From JAADEM01 sp965371855 (GTDB lineage Bacteria > Bacteroidota > Bacteroidia > Bacteroidales > Marinilabiliaceae), in NCBI GenBank assembly GCA_965371855.1, contig CBDUZZ010000005.1, forward strand, positions 1-64,000: 64,000 nucleotides of DNA. Reading direction: 5' to 3'. The position numbers and the translations under genes were made by a program. The notes below the pieces were generated by a model that did no database searches, was not told where the DNA came from, and saw only the letters and a list, made by a program, of their open reading frames with translations. This document shows, one piece after another, positions 26,040 to 35,135 of this stretch. Within the stretch, counting starts at the first letter, position 1, and each line of letters starts with the position of its first letter.

Positions 26040-29000
26040 TTAAAACGTACACTTAAGATTAAAACCAACACTTCTTACGGAAGGTACACTTCCAAATTCC
26101 ACACCCTCACCAGTTAAACTAGATCCAAAAAAGTTTACTTCCGGATCAATATGTGGTACATGATCTTTTATAATCCATACATTTCTAGCCTCCGCACCAA
26201 TAACAACAGTACCAATAAAAGTACTCTTTAATAAACTCTTAGGCAATTGGTATGAAAGAACAACCTCTCTTAACTTAATGAAAGATGCATCAAATGTGTT
26301 CGATTCGGCTGTAGAAGTTAACGAATGACCTTGCCAAAAATCTTGAATACTTCTAACAGCAGTTTCATTTGGAACATAAGTAACATTACCATCAACATCA
26401 GTCACTTCATTTACTCCTTTATCAACAAAGGTTTGATCTCTATTCACAAGTGTTTCTTCGGCTAAACCTGAATATCTTAAATCAGCAACAGTATTGGAGT
26501 AAATAACTCCACCTTGTCTAATATCGATAAGACCACTTAAAGTAACACCCTTATAGGAAAATGAATTTGTGATTCCCATCGTCCATTCAGGATAGATATC
26601 TCCAATTCTCACATTGTCTTCAACAACACGCAAACCAGTTTTATCATTTATTACATAATTACCATGATCATCTCTTTTAAATCCAGTACCATACATTCCA
26701 AAAGTTTCTCCCGGAACTGCTTTAATCACAAGACCACTCCATCCACTTGTTAACGATAACTCTTCTAGTCCGGGAGCTAATTTTTCAACTGTATTCTTAT
26801 TTGCTGAGAAATTCACACTAAAATCCCAACGGAATCCATTTGGTTGAATTATTGGTGTTCCCATAAGCATTATTTCGTATCCCTTATTACTCACGGAACC
26901 AGCATTTATTTTCTTGAAATCAAAACCTGATGAAGGAGAAATTGGCACTCTTAGAATTTGATCATCTGTAACCGTATTGTAGTAAGTAAAATCCAAACCA
27001 ACTCTATCATTTAGAAATTTCAACTCTGCACCTACCTCCCACGACCTTTGATTCTGAGGTTTTAAAGTCTCTCCCGGAGGTATTGTACTGGGACCAGTAA
27101 AGGCAAGAACACCGCCGTGAGGATATGTACCATCACTAACATACTGATTAAAATAGGTTTCATCAGGATAATACTGAAAATCTAACTGATATGGATCTTC
27201 ATCACTACCCACATTGGCATAATTTCCTCTTATTTTACCATACGACAATACTTCATTTTGAGGCAATAGTTCAGAAAATACAAATCCAAGACTAACAGAT
27301 GGATAGAAATATGAATTATTCTTTTTAGGTAATGTTGAACTCCAATCATTTCGTCCAGTAACATTTAGGAACAAATAGTTATTATAGCCAAATGTCATAT
27401 CAAAATACAAACCCATTAATCTACGCTTTGATACAAAATTTGTTGTTGTGGTAGATTCTGCATTTGTGTAATTATAGAGTTCATCAATTATTAAATCATT
27501 ATTATCAACCGTAATTCTCTTAATATCCCGTTGATTTATATTGTGCCCTACAAGCGCAGTGAAATTAAGTCCCTCAATGATATTATCATTGGTATAACTT
27601 GCGGTAAAATCATTATTAAAGTCGCTTCCATTTATTTCTCTATCAAAAAACGAACCTGTTAAGGCTCCAAAAGTTCCTTTACGTGTGATTTGACGACGAG
27701 AATCATAATAGATATCCGCACCTGCTCTTTCAGTAATGGTAACATTTGCAATAGGTTGATAGATAAGTGTGAAGCTACCGTAAAACCGATTCATGTCTTG
27801 AATAAACTTATTATGTTTTGAAACCCAATACGGATTATTTGCATTTTTACTATTTGGTGACAAATAAACATTGTTTTCGTCAAAAACATTATTCTTCAGC
27901 AAATCAATATCCATTGTTCTTGGAAGGCCATTAACCATACTTGCCAATACGTTAGGATTGTTTGAACCTTGAGAAGGTTTACCACTAATAGCAGTATTTA
28001 CATAGTTAAAAGTAGCTCGTGATTTCAATTTATCATTAAACTCATACCCTGAATTAAAAGACAGTGTATTTCTATTCAATTCACTATCCGGTACAATTCC
28101 TGTTTGATACAAATTGGTATATCCTACACGGAAATCTCCTTTATCACCTCCGCCCGAGAAAGAAACACTATTAATGTAAGAATACCCTGTTTCATAAAAA
28201 TCCTTAACATTATCAGGATAAGCTTTTAACGGCACTTCTTCGCCTAAGAAATTTTCAAAAACCTGATCAGAAACTTCACTGATTTTTGGTCCCCAGCCAT
28301 TTTGATCTTCTAATTTGTACTCTCCAAAACTACCCGGTCCGTATTCATTTTGAAACGAAGGTAATTTTAATACATTATCCATTCTAAAGGAAGAATTGAC
28401 AGATACACTGGTCTTTTTAGCTCCTTTTTTACCTTTTTTGGTGGTAATTATAAGTGCTCCATCTTTAGCTCTAGATCCATATAAAGCAGATGCTGCAGCA
28501 CCCTTCAATACTGTAATGGATTCTATATCATCAGGATTTATATCACCTGCTTTATTGCCAACATCAACTCCTCCAGCAATAATTTCGTTTCTTGTACCAT
28601 TATAACTAGAGTTTGAAATAGGAACACCATCTATAACAAATAAGGGATCATTACCCCCTGCCATAGAACTCGCACCGCGAATTAAGATTTTCGAACTTCC
28701 TCCTAGAGAACCAGACTGTTGAGTAATTCGTACGCCGGCAACTTTACCTGCCAAGGAGTTAAGTACATTTGCATCTCTAGCTTCGGTTAATGCTTCAGAC
28801 TCTACTGTTGAAATAGCATAACCTAAAGATCGTTTTACCCTTTTAATACCAATAGCAGTAACAATGACCTCATCAAGGTCTAAAGTTTCAGATTCCATAG
28901 CTATGTTTATCACAGTTCTTCCTTCGATAGGAACTTCCTGTGTAACCATACCTATAAAAGAAAAGATTAAATGGGTTGCATCTGCAGGTGCAGATAATGA

Positions 29001-29183
29001 GTACTTCCCATTCTCATCAGTAATAGTACCAATAGTAGTACCTTTTACTACGATGGAAACACCCGGTACAGAGCTTCCATCCTCACTACTGGTAATTGTA
29101 CCAGTAATGGTCTTTGTTTGGGCCATTAAAGAATTAATGCCTACAAAGACAATTAAGAACAAAATTAAAGTTAATCTACGCAT
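26040..29183 (-). CDS. SusC/RagA-family TonB-linked outer-membrane transporter
   Basis: This 1047-residue protein has a signal peptide (MRRLTLILFLIVFVGINSLMA), a carboxypeptidase-D-like domain (about 23-97, VPGVSIVVKGTTIGTITDEN), a SusC-type plug (LDEVIVTAIGIKRVKRSLGY, and later SSKILIRGASSMAGGNDPLF) and a 22-stranded-barrel C-terminus ending VGFNLKCTF. It imports a large ligand across the outer membrane with SusD as lid, driven by TonB. It heads a three-gene operon. About 350 bp separate the candidate promoter from its ATG, an unusually long leader. Regulation would need a factor outside this locus, as none lies next to it. Confidence 0.93.
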   Translation of the reverse strand: MRRLTLILFLIVFVGINSLMAQTKTITGTITSSEDGSSVPGVSIVVKGTTIGTITDENGKYSLSAPADATHLIFSFIGMVTQEVPIEGRTVINIAMESETLDLDEVIVTAIGIKRVKRSLGYAISTVESEALTEARDANVLNSLAGKVAGVRITQQSGSLGGSSKILIRGASSMAGGNDPLFVIDGVPISNSSYNGTRNEIIAGGVDVGNKAGDINPDDIESITVLKGAAASALYGSRAKDGALIITTKKGKKGAKKTSVSVNSSFRMDNVLKLPSFQNEYGPGSFGEYKLEDQNGWGPKISEVSDQVFENFLGEEVPLKAYPDNVKDFYETGYSYINSVSFSGGGDKGDFRVGYTNLYQTGIVPDSELNRNTLSFNSGYEFNDKLKSRATFNYVNTAISGKPSQGSNNPNVLASMVNGLPRTMDIDLLKNNVFDENNVYLSPNSKNANNPYWVSKHNKFIQDMNRFYGSFTLIYQPIANVTITERAGADIYYDSRRQITRKGTFGALTGSFFDREINGSDFNNDFTASYTNDNIIEGLNFTALVGHNINQRDIKRITVDNNDLIIDELYNYTNAESTTTTNFVSKRRLMGLYFDMTFGYNNYLFLNVTGRNDWSSTLPKKNNSYFYPSVSLGFVFSELLPQNEVLSYGKIRGNYANVGSDEDPYQLDFQYYPDETYFNQYVSDGTYPHGGVLAFTGPSTIPPGETLKPQNQRSWEVGAELKFLNDRVGLDFTYYNTVTDDQILRVPISPSSGFDFKKINAGSVSNKGYEIMLMGTPIIQPNGFRWDFSVNFSANKNTVEKLAPGLEELSLTSGWSGLVIKAVPGETFGMYGTGFKRDDHGNYVINDKTGLRVVEDNVRIGDIYPEWTMGITNSFSYKGVTLSGLIDIRQGGVIYSNTVADLRYSGLAEETLVNRDQTFVDKGVNEVTDVDGNVTYVPNETAVRSIQDFWQGHSLTSTAESNTFDASFIKLREVVLSYQLPKSLLKSTFIGTVVIGAEARNVWIIKDHVPHIDPEVNFFGSSLTGEGVEFGSVPSVRSVGFNLKCTF

Positions 29184-29540
29184 AAAATAAAGGTTTAAAT
29201 TAATTAATAGTGTTTAGAATAATTGCTTAAATCATAAGCTTCATGTTAAATTCATTTTCAAAATTTGTTAATCATAAAATTTTAAAGATTTAATTTTCAA
29301 TACATTAATAATACTTTATCCGGAATCAATCTCCGGCAGATAATAGTTTTTGTTTTTCATTTATTAGTAGTTTTTTATTACATCGATAAATATAGGTTAA
29401 TTTTATATAAATTCTAATAAATAATAACTTTTTTTCGATTATACGAAAACTTCAATGTTTTTCTTCAAATCTTATGAAAGCCATATAACATAAACGATTT
29501 ATCATCTATCATTTTTTTTTGACATGATAAATATCATTCG

Positions 29541-29572
29541 CAAAGATAATATTTAGAATAAAACATCCCAAA
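29541..29572 (-). promoter_or_regulatory. candidate promoter of the SusCD operon
   Basis: On the minus strand TTTG (29569-29572), a 20-bp spacer and TATCTTTG (29541-29548) resemble the Bacteroidota promoter. The resulting leader of about 350 nt is AT-rich and contains the imperfect inverted repeat ATCCGGA...TCTCCGGCAGAT near 29319-29340. Apart from this and the tandem repeat at 29646, the 606-bp gap 29184-29789 holds no gene. Confidence 0.5.
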
Positions 29573-29645
29573 TAAATATTAAAATATTCACCTGCTTTGT
29601 TAAATAATCTTAAATGTAGATTTGTGAATACATGTATTTCGTTGG

Positions 29646-29685
29646 GAATTACGAATTACGAATTACGAATTAGGAATTAGGAATT
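29646..29685. repeat. tandem repeat GAATTAC / GAATTAG
   Basis: Three GAATTAC units are followed by two GAATTAG units and a partial one, the same word as at 17525-17552. A second short array, (GTATCATT) repeated, lies at about 29764-29787 just before the xylE stop. Confidence 0.9.
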
Positions 29686-29789
29686 TTGAAGCATATATGT
29701 GGATTGTAGATGGAATAATTGTAGCACAAAAAACCACAAAGAAAACTTATAATTGTACAATTATATCATTGTATCATTGTATCATTAAA

Positions 29790-31208
29790 CTACTTCTCCC
29801 AGAATTGCTCCATCTCTTCGAGTGTCTTACCTTTTGTTTCGGGAACCATACGCCAAACAAACAAAGTAGCCAGAATACCCATTAATCCATAAATCCAATA
29901 TGCAAAACCATGATTAAACATTTCTGTTAACCATGAATTATTATTAAGCATTGGGAATGTCCAGGATACCAAATAATTAGCAATCCATTGGGCTGCTACC
30001 GCTATTGCCATAGCACGTCCACGTATTTTGTTCGGAAATATCTCCGATAATAATACCCATGTTACAGGTCCCCATGACATTGCAAAGAAAGCCACATAAG
30101 TAAGCATAAAAATCAATGCCCCTATACCCAATGATTGTAGATAGAATGCCAGCCCTAATGAAACCATACTAACCGCCATCCCTATTGCACCAATAATCTG
30201 CAATGGTTTTCTGCCAAACCTGTCAACTGTAAAAATTGCGATAACAGTAAATGTCAGATTAATTATTCCAACAATAATAGTTTGCATTAATGCGTTGTTC
30301 GTTCCGGATCCCATATTTTTAAATATCTCAGGTGCATAATACAAAACCACATTAATACCTACAAACTGCTGAAAAACAGACAACAATATACCAACAATAA
30401 TTACCACATAACCAAATGAAAAAAGAGCACTGCTTTTTTTACTTGCTAATGACCTTTTAATATCTTCCAATATTTTTTTTGCCTTTTCTGCCCCATTTAC
30501 TTTAGTTAATACATTAAGGGCATCTCCTTCACGTTTTTTAATAACCAGCCAACGTGGACTTTCAGGAACAAAAAACAGTAAAATAAAGAACAGAATAGCC
30601 GGAATAGTTTCAGAAGCAAACATCCATCTCCATCCAATTTTATCAAGCCATGTATTATCCCCCTTAAGAGCAATAGAATAATTAACAAAGTAAACTATAA
30701 GCATTCCGAATATTATGGCAAACTGGTTCCATGATACCAAATTTCCTCGTTTTGATGCAGGAGCCATCTCTGCAATATATAAAGGTGATAGCATTGAAGC
30801 CAAACCCACTCCAATACCACCTATAATACGGTATATTACAAACTGTGTTAAATAAAGATGATTTCCGGTACCTATTTCAGCAAACCCAAGTTCAGGCATT
30901 GCTGAGCCAATAGCCGAAAATGTAAACAAAATAGCAGCAAGCCTCAATGTTGAACGCCGCCCCAAATGAAGTGCTAACAATCCGCCTGAAAAACCTCCAA
31001 TAATACAACCTATTAATGCACTGGAAACAACAAACCCGTGTAATGAATTTGCTTCAAACTCTTCCAACCCCTGTGGTAGAATAAAAAAGCTTTTAAGTGA
31101 GCCTACTGTTCCTGAAATAACTGCTGTATCGTAACCGAATAATAGTCCACCCAAAGTGGCTACCAGAGTTATTCCGATGACATAATTCTTGTTATATTTC
31201 TGATTCAT
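29790..31208 (-). CDS. xylE: sugar:H+ symporter, XylE-like (MFS sugar porter)
   Basis: This 472-residue, 12-helix inner-membrane transporter of the MFS sugar-porter family has the marks LFGYDTAVISGTVGSL, the GGLLALHLGRRSTLR loop, PESPRWLV after helix 6, QQFVGINVVLYYAPEIF in helix 7 and VPETKGKTLEE at the end. With xylose isomerase and xylulokinase upstream on the same strand, D-xylose is the likely substrate. It is the last gene of the xyl operon; a tandem-repeat spacer of about 170 bp separates it from xylA. Confidence 0.9.
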   Translation of the reverse strand: MNQKYNKNYVIGITLVATLGGLLFGYDTAVISGTVGSLKSFFILPQGLEEFEANSLHGFVVSSALIGCIIGGFSGGLLALHLGRRSTLRLAAILFTFSAIGSAMPELGFAEIGTGNHLYLTQFVIYRIIGGIGVGLASMLSPLYIAEMAPASKRGNLVSWNQFAIIFGMLIVYFVNYSIALKGDNTWLDKIGWRWMFASETIPAILFFILLFFVPESPRWLVIKKREGDALNVLTKVNGAEKAKKILEDIKRSLASKKSSALFSFGYVVIIVGILLSVFQQFVGINVVLYYAPEIFKNMGSGTNNALMQTIIVGIINLTFTVIAIFTVDRFGRKPLQIIGAIGMAVSMVSLGLAFYLQSLGIGALIFMLTYVAFFAMSWGPVTWVLLSEIFPNKIRGRAMAIAVAAQWIANYLVSWTFPMLNNNSWLTEMFNHGFAYWIYGLMGILATLFVWRMVPETKGKTLEEMEQFWEK

Positions 31209-31210
31209 AG

Positions 31211-31332
31211 TTTATGGTTAATTGTTGATTACCTGTTTATTTGGTTATTGGTTACCTGTTTATTTGGTTATTGGTTATTGGTTATTGGTTATTGAGTGTT
31301 GGATATTGGATATTGAATATTGAATATTGATT
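31211..31332. repeat. tandem word repeat between xylA and xylE
   Basis: Irregular units of the type TTGGTTA and TGTTTATT, then GGATATT/GAATATT, fill the gap. The longest uniform part is about four TTGGTTA units (31266-31293). It has no coding potential and its effect on xyl transcription is unknown. Confidence 0.8.
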
Positions 31333-31377
31333 TTCCCTGAACACCCAATATCAATAACCAATTTCCAGCCTCCAGCA

Positions 31378-32703
31378 TCAAATATAAAGATTAATTAACT
31401 GCTCGTACAGCTCTTGTTTACCACTTCTTTGTTGGGGTTCTCCCACGCTCCCTGCAATCTCATACAAATCTTCAAGCGATAGTTTACCGGCCGAAAATTC
31501 GGATCCTTTACCTGTATCAAAAGAAGCATACCGATTATTTCTCATTTTCATATAATCAGACTCATTTAGTATTCTGTCAGCAATAAGCAATGCCCGGGCA
31601 AAAACATCCATACCACCAATGTGGGCAATAAACAGGTCTTCCAGATCGGTTGAATTACGACGAGTTTTTGCATCAAAGTTTATACCTCCATGGGTAAAAC
31701 CACCTCCCTGTATTATTTCCAGCATTGCAACTGTAGTTTCATAAATATTTGTAGGGAACTCATCGGTATCCCATCCGTTTTGATAATCACCTTTATTGGC
31801 ATCTATCGAACCAAGCAGACCGGCATCAGTGGCAACACGCAGTTCATGCTCGAATGTGTGCTGTGCTAAAGTAGCATGATTGACTTCAATATTCATTTTA
31901 AAATCTTTATCCAAACCATAATGGCGAAGGAAACCAATAACAGTAGCAGTATCGAAGTCATACTGATGTTTTGTAGGTTCCATAGGTTTGGGTTCAATAA
32001 AAAACGTACCGGTAAAACCCTGTTTGCGACCGTAATCTCTGGCTATTGTAAGCATCTGTGCCAAATGATCCAGCTCTATTTTCATATTGGTATTGTGCAG
32101 AGACATATACCCTTCACGGCCTCCCCAGAAAACATAACCTGTACCACCCAAAGCAATAGTTGCATCAATAGCATTTTTAATTTGAACTCCAGCATTTGCA
32201 ACAACATTAAAATCAGGGTTTGTAGCAGCACCATTCATATACCTCGGATCGGAAAAGACGTTTGCAGTACCCCACAACAGCTTCACTCCGGATGCTTCCT
32301 GTTTTCGTTTTGCAAGGTCAACTATTTTTGATAATTTCTTTTCGATATGAAATACGGAACCTCCACCAACTAAATCGGTATCATGAAAGCAATAATGGGG
32401 CACACCTAATTTAGTGATAAACTCAAATGCAGCGTCCAGTTTGGCCTTAGCAGCATCCATCTCACCGGCCGGCTTGTCCCATTCTAATAATTTTGTTCCG
32501 GGACCAAAGGGATCACCTCCTGTTCCGCAAAATGTATGCCAGTAAGCTACCGCAAAACGTAGATGCTCTTTCATTGTTTTATCACCTACAATTTTATTCT
32601 CATCATACCATTTAAATGCTAATGGATTTTTAGACTCTTTGCCTTCGTACTCAACCTTGTCTATTCCTTTAAAGTACTCCTTCTCTCCTATTAATACGCT
32701 CAT
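31378..32703 (-). CDS. xylA: xylose isomerase
   Basis: Xylose isomerase converts D-xylose to D-xylulose with two divalent metals. The 441 residues from the ATG at 32703 fit the class II type. Landmarks are WHTFCGTGGDPFGPGT, YCFHDTDLVG (catalytic His), VFWGGREGY, FFIEPKPMEPTKHQYDFD (metal-binding Glu) and MNIEVNHATLA. An in-frame upstream ATG adds 47 residues made of Glu-Thr-Arg-Asn-Lys-Gln repeats translated from the tandem repeat at 32716-32812. It is not the real start. It is the middle gene of xylB-xylA-xylE. Confidence 0.95.
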   Translation of the reverse strand: MSVLIGEKEYFKGIDKVEYEGKESKNPLAFKWYDENKIVGDKTMKEHLRFAVAYWHTFCGTGGDPFGPGTKLLEWDKPAGEMDAAKAKLDAAFEFITKLGVPHYCFHDTDLVGGGSVFHIEKKLSKIVDLAKRKQEASGVKLLWGTANVFSDPRYMNGAATNPDFNVVANAGVQIKNAIDATIALGGTGYVFWGGREGYMSLHNTNMKIELDHLAQMLTIARDYGRKQGFTGTFFIEPKPMEPTKHQYDFDTATVIGFLRHYGLDKDFKMNIEVNHATLAQHTFEHELRVATDAGLLGSIDANKGDYQNGWDTDEFPTNIYETTVAMLEIIQGGGFTHGGINFDAKTRRNSTDLEDLFIAHIGGMDVFARALLIADRILNESDYMKMRNNRYASFDTGKGSEFSAGKLSLEDLYEIAGSVGEPQQRSGKQELYEQLINLYI

Positions 32704-32715
32704 GTTAGTGTTGTT

Positions 32716-32812
32716 TATTTGGTTATTTGTTCCTTGTTTCTGGTTCCTTGTTTCTGGTTCCTTGTTCCTTGTTTCTTGTTCCTTGTTTCTTGTTCCTTGT
32801 TCCTTGTTTGTC
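32716..32812. repeat. tandem word repeat upstream of xylA
   Basis: About eleven irregular copies of GTTCCTT and GTTTCTT/GTTTCTGG units fill the xylB-xylA spacer. On the minus strand they read as CAAGGAAC and CAAGAAAC. Confidence 0.88.
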
Positions 32813-34298
32813 AATTTATCATTAAAAGAAGCTTCTTCTCCCACTTTTCGTAAGCCTTATCCAATGACTCTTTCCATTCTTTTTCAGGATTAATTGTTTC
32901 AACGCATTTCAAACCACTAAAGGCTTCTTTTTCCGATTTATAGTATCCCAGACCCAGTCCGGCACCGCGAGCTGCTCCCGCCGAACCGTCGGTATTATAC
33001 AGTTCAATAACAGCACCACTAAGTGTTGCCAATGTTTTTGCAAATACTTCACTCTGAAAAAGATTAGCGTATCCTGCACGAATAAGATTTGTATCTATGC
33101 CCATATCATTTATGATATTCATTCCGTAATAAAATGAAAAAGCAATACCTTCCAAAGCAGCCCTTAAAAGATGCTTATCCTGATGAATATTAAAATTAAT
33201 ATCTGTAAACTGAGCTCCCGGATTTGCGTTCTCCAACATACGTTCGGCACCATTACCAAACGGAAAGCACAATACTCCTTCACTACCGGGATCAACCTCT
33301 TCAGCCATTTTGTTCAAAGCCGGATAATCAAAACGCTCCTGTCCCATCAAACGTTTAAGCCAGGCATATTGAATTCCTGTACCATTCACACATAACAGTA
33401 CACCCAATCGCTTAACATTTCGGGTATGATTAACATGAGCAAAAACATTTACTCTTGAACGCAGATCAAATACTTTTTCCCCGGCAACGGCATATACCAC
33501 TCCTGATGTTCCGCCGGTAGCTGCCACCTCACCCGGATTAAGTACATTAAGTGAAAAAGCATTATTCGGTTGATCGCCTGCACGGTATGTTACCGGTATC
33601 CCCGATTTTAATCCGAGTTCTTTTGCCACATCTTTTTTCAGAGTTACCTGATCACCAAAGCCCGGCACAACATCAGGAATCATTCTTTTCTCAAAACCAT
33701 AATAATCCAACAACTTTTCAGATAAAGAGTTGGTCTCAAAATCCCAGAATATTCCTTCAGAAAGTCCGGATATAGTTGTTGTGGTTTTACCCGACAATCG
33801 CATAGCGATATAATCACCCGGAAGTAAAAATTTATCAACTTTATTATAAAGTTCAGGTTCGTTATCTTTTACCCATTTAAGTTTTGATGCGGTAAAATTA
33901 CCAGGTGAATTAAGTAAGTGAGTTAAACTCCACTCTTCACCCAATTCCACTGTCGCTTTATCTCCTATGCTTACAGCCCGGCTATCACACCAAATAATAG
34001 AAGGACGAATAACCTGCTGTTTTTTATCTACCAAAACTAAGCCATGCATCTGATAACTAATTCCTATTGCACTAATCTCTTCCCTATCTACATCAGCCCT
34101 TTGTAAAACTTCCGAAATTGCCTTCTGCAAATAGACAAACCACATTTCCGGCGATTGTTCTGCCCAATCTGACTGAACGGAAACAATCTCCATCTCTTCT
34201 TTTGGTTGTTGCGCCTGTACAATTACGTCTCCTGTACTCCCATCAATAACCGAAACCTTAACGGATGAACTACCTAAATCAATACCTAAAAATTGCAT
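32811..34298 (-). CDS. xylB: xylulokinase
   Basis: Xylulokinase phosphorylates D-xylulose to xylulose 5-phosphate for the pentose phosphate pathway. The 495 residues show the FGGY-kinase ATPase motifs FLGIDLGSSSVKVSVID (phosphate 1), ISYQMHGLVLVD, WCDSRA (sugar binding), and AATGGTSGVVYAV (phosphate 2), with the C-terminal adenosine motif in GSAGAARGAGLGLGY. It is the first gene of the xyl operon and has the promoter candidate at 34330-34360. No xylR-type regulator is next to it. Confidence 0.93.
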   Translation of the reverse strand: MQFLGIDLGSSSVKVSVIDGSTGDVIVQAQQPKEEMEIVSVQSDWAEQSPEMWFVYLQKAISEVLQRADVDREEISAIGISYQMHGLVLVDKKQQVIRPSIIWCDSRAVSIGDKATVELGEEWSLTHLLNSPGNFTASKLKWVKDNEPELYNKVDKFLLPGDYIAMRLSGKTTTTISGLSEGIFWDFETNSLSEKLLDYYGFEKRMIPDVVPGFGDQVTLKKDVAKELGLKSGIPVTYRAGDQPNNAFSLNVLNPGEVAATGGTSGVVYAVAGEKVFDLRSRVNVFAHVNHTRNVKRLGVLLCVNGTGIQYAWLKRLMGQERFDYPALNKMAEEVDPGSEGVLCFPFGNGAERMLENANPGAQFTDINFNIHQDKHLLRAALEGIAFSFYYGMNIINDMGIDTNLIRAGYANLFQSEVFAKTLATLSGAVIELYNTDGSAGAARGAGLGLGYYKSEKEAFSGLKCVETINPEKEWKESLDKAYEKWEKKLLLMIN

Positions 34299-34329
34299 AG
34301 TCTGTTATGTTCTGTTCTGTTTGTGTTAG

Positions 34330-34360
34330 CAAAAGTAGTAATTTTTTATTAAAACACAAT
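34330..34360 (-). promoter_or_regulatory. candidate xyl operon promoter
   Basis: On the minus strand ATTG (34357-34360, one mismatch to TTTG), a 19-bp spacer and TACTTTTG (34330-34337) match the Bacteroidota promoter. A transcript from here gives a leader of about 25 nt before the xylB ATG. Confidence 0.6.
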
Positions 34361-34512
34361 ACAATAAGAGATAACGGCTAAATATTATCCGTCAATAAAA
34401 AGCCGGACAGGTTTTGAGGTGCTACTATTTAAAGAGGTTGATATTAAAAAAAATGAGTATCCGTATGAATACCTAATTGGGGTAAACGAATTGAGTTAAT
34501 AAATATGTAAAT

Positions 34513-34638
34513 TAAGCCCCTTTAGGGGTTTGGGGTAGTTAACCTTCACCCCTCAGTCCCCTAAAGGGGATGACTGTATGGTATTTTAATTCACCCCCAA
34601 TTGACTTCGCCTATCTTCGATTCCCCTAAGGGGAGCTG
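34513..34638. repeat. CCCCTTTAGGGG-type intergenic palindromes
   Basis: GCCCCTTTAGGGG near 34516, TCCCCTAAAGGGGA near 34557 and TTCCCCTAAGGGGA near 34621 are variants of one palindrome, and the first two can also pair with each other. They lie between the xyl operon and the V-ATPase operon, whose last gene ends at 34663. They may act as transcription-ending or protective hairpins. No gene is present in 34299-34662. Confidence 0.75.
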
Positions 34639-34662
34639 ATTAGCAACTTAGTATGTTATATT

Positions 34663-35115
34663 TTAAATAGATATACTTATCATAAATGCGGCAGCAAAAC
34701 CCAGAATGGCATAAAGCTCAGGGAATACTGCTAAGATAAGAGTATTACCAAACACATCATGACCGGAACCTATACCTGCAATACCATTAGCACAAACTTG
34801 CCCCTGACGTATAGCAGAGAATAAACCGACCAACCCAAGTGCCATACCGGCACCAAAAACAGCCCCTGCTTGCAACCAGGTGATTTCGGGAGTTAAAACT
34901 CCAGATGTATTGAAGATAAAGAATCCCGCAAAGCCATAAAGACCTTGAGTTCCGGGAAGCGCACTTAAAACAAGATAATTACCGAAAGCATCGCTATTCT
35001 TTTTCAAAGCTCCAATTGAGGCATTTCCTCCAATTGAAACACCATAAGCACTTCCGATTCCTGTTAAGGCAAGCATCAATCCAATTCCTAAATAAGCAAA
35101 AACAATTGCATCCAT
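34663..35115 (-). CDS. ntpK: V/A-type ATPase subunit K (membrane rotor)
   Basis: This 150-residue protein has four transmembrane helices in two fused hairpins and forms the rotor ring that carries the ion. The first hairpin has SALPGTQGLYGF without a carboxylate; the second has RQGQVCANGI and AVFPELYAILGF, where Glu133 is the ion-binding carboxylate. Leu53, Thr56, Gln57, Gln104 and Glu133 occupy the same pattern as the Na+ ligands known for the Enterococcus hirae K ring, so Na+ is the probable ion. It is the last gene of the seven-gene operon. Confidence 0.92.
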   Translation of the reverse strand: MDAIVFAYLGIGLMLALTGIGSAYGVSIGGNASIGALKKNSDAFGNYLVLSALPGTQGLYGFAGFFIFNTSGVLTPEITWLQAGAVFGAGMALGLVGLFSAIRQGQVCANGIAGIGSGHDVFGNTLILAVFPELYAILGFAAAFMISISI

Positions 35116-35135
35116 TTTTTTTATTTTTAAAGTTA

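Noticed and set aside
32704..32844. N-terminal extension of xylose isomerase rich in Glu-Thr-Arg-Asn-Lys-Gln
   Set aside because: It is a translation of the tandem repeat, and the ATG at 32703 gives the normal family start.
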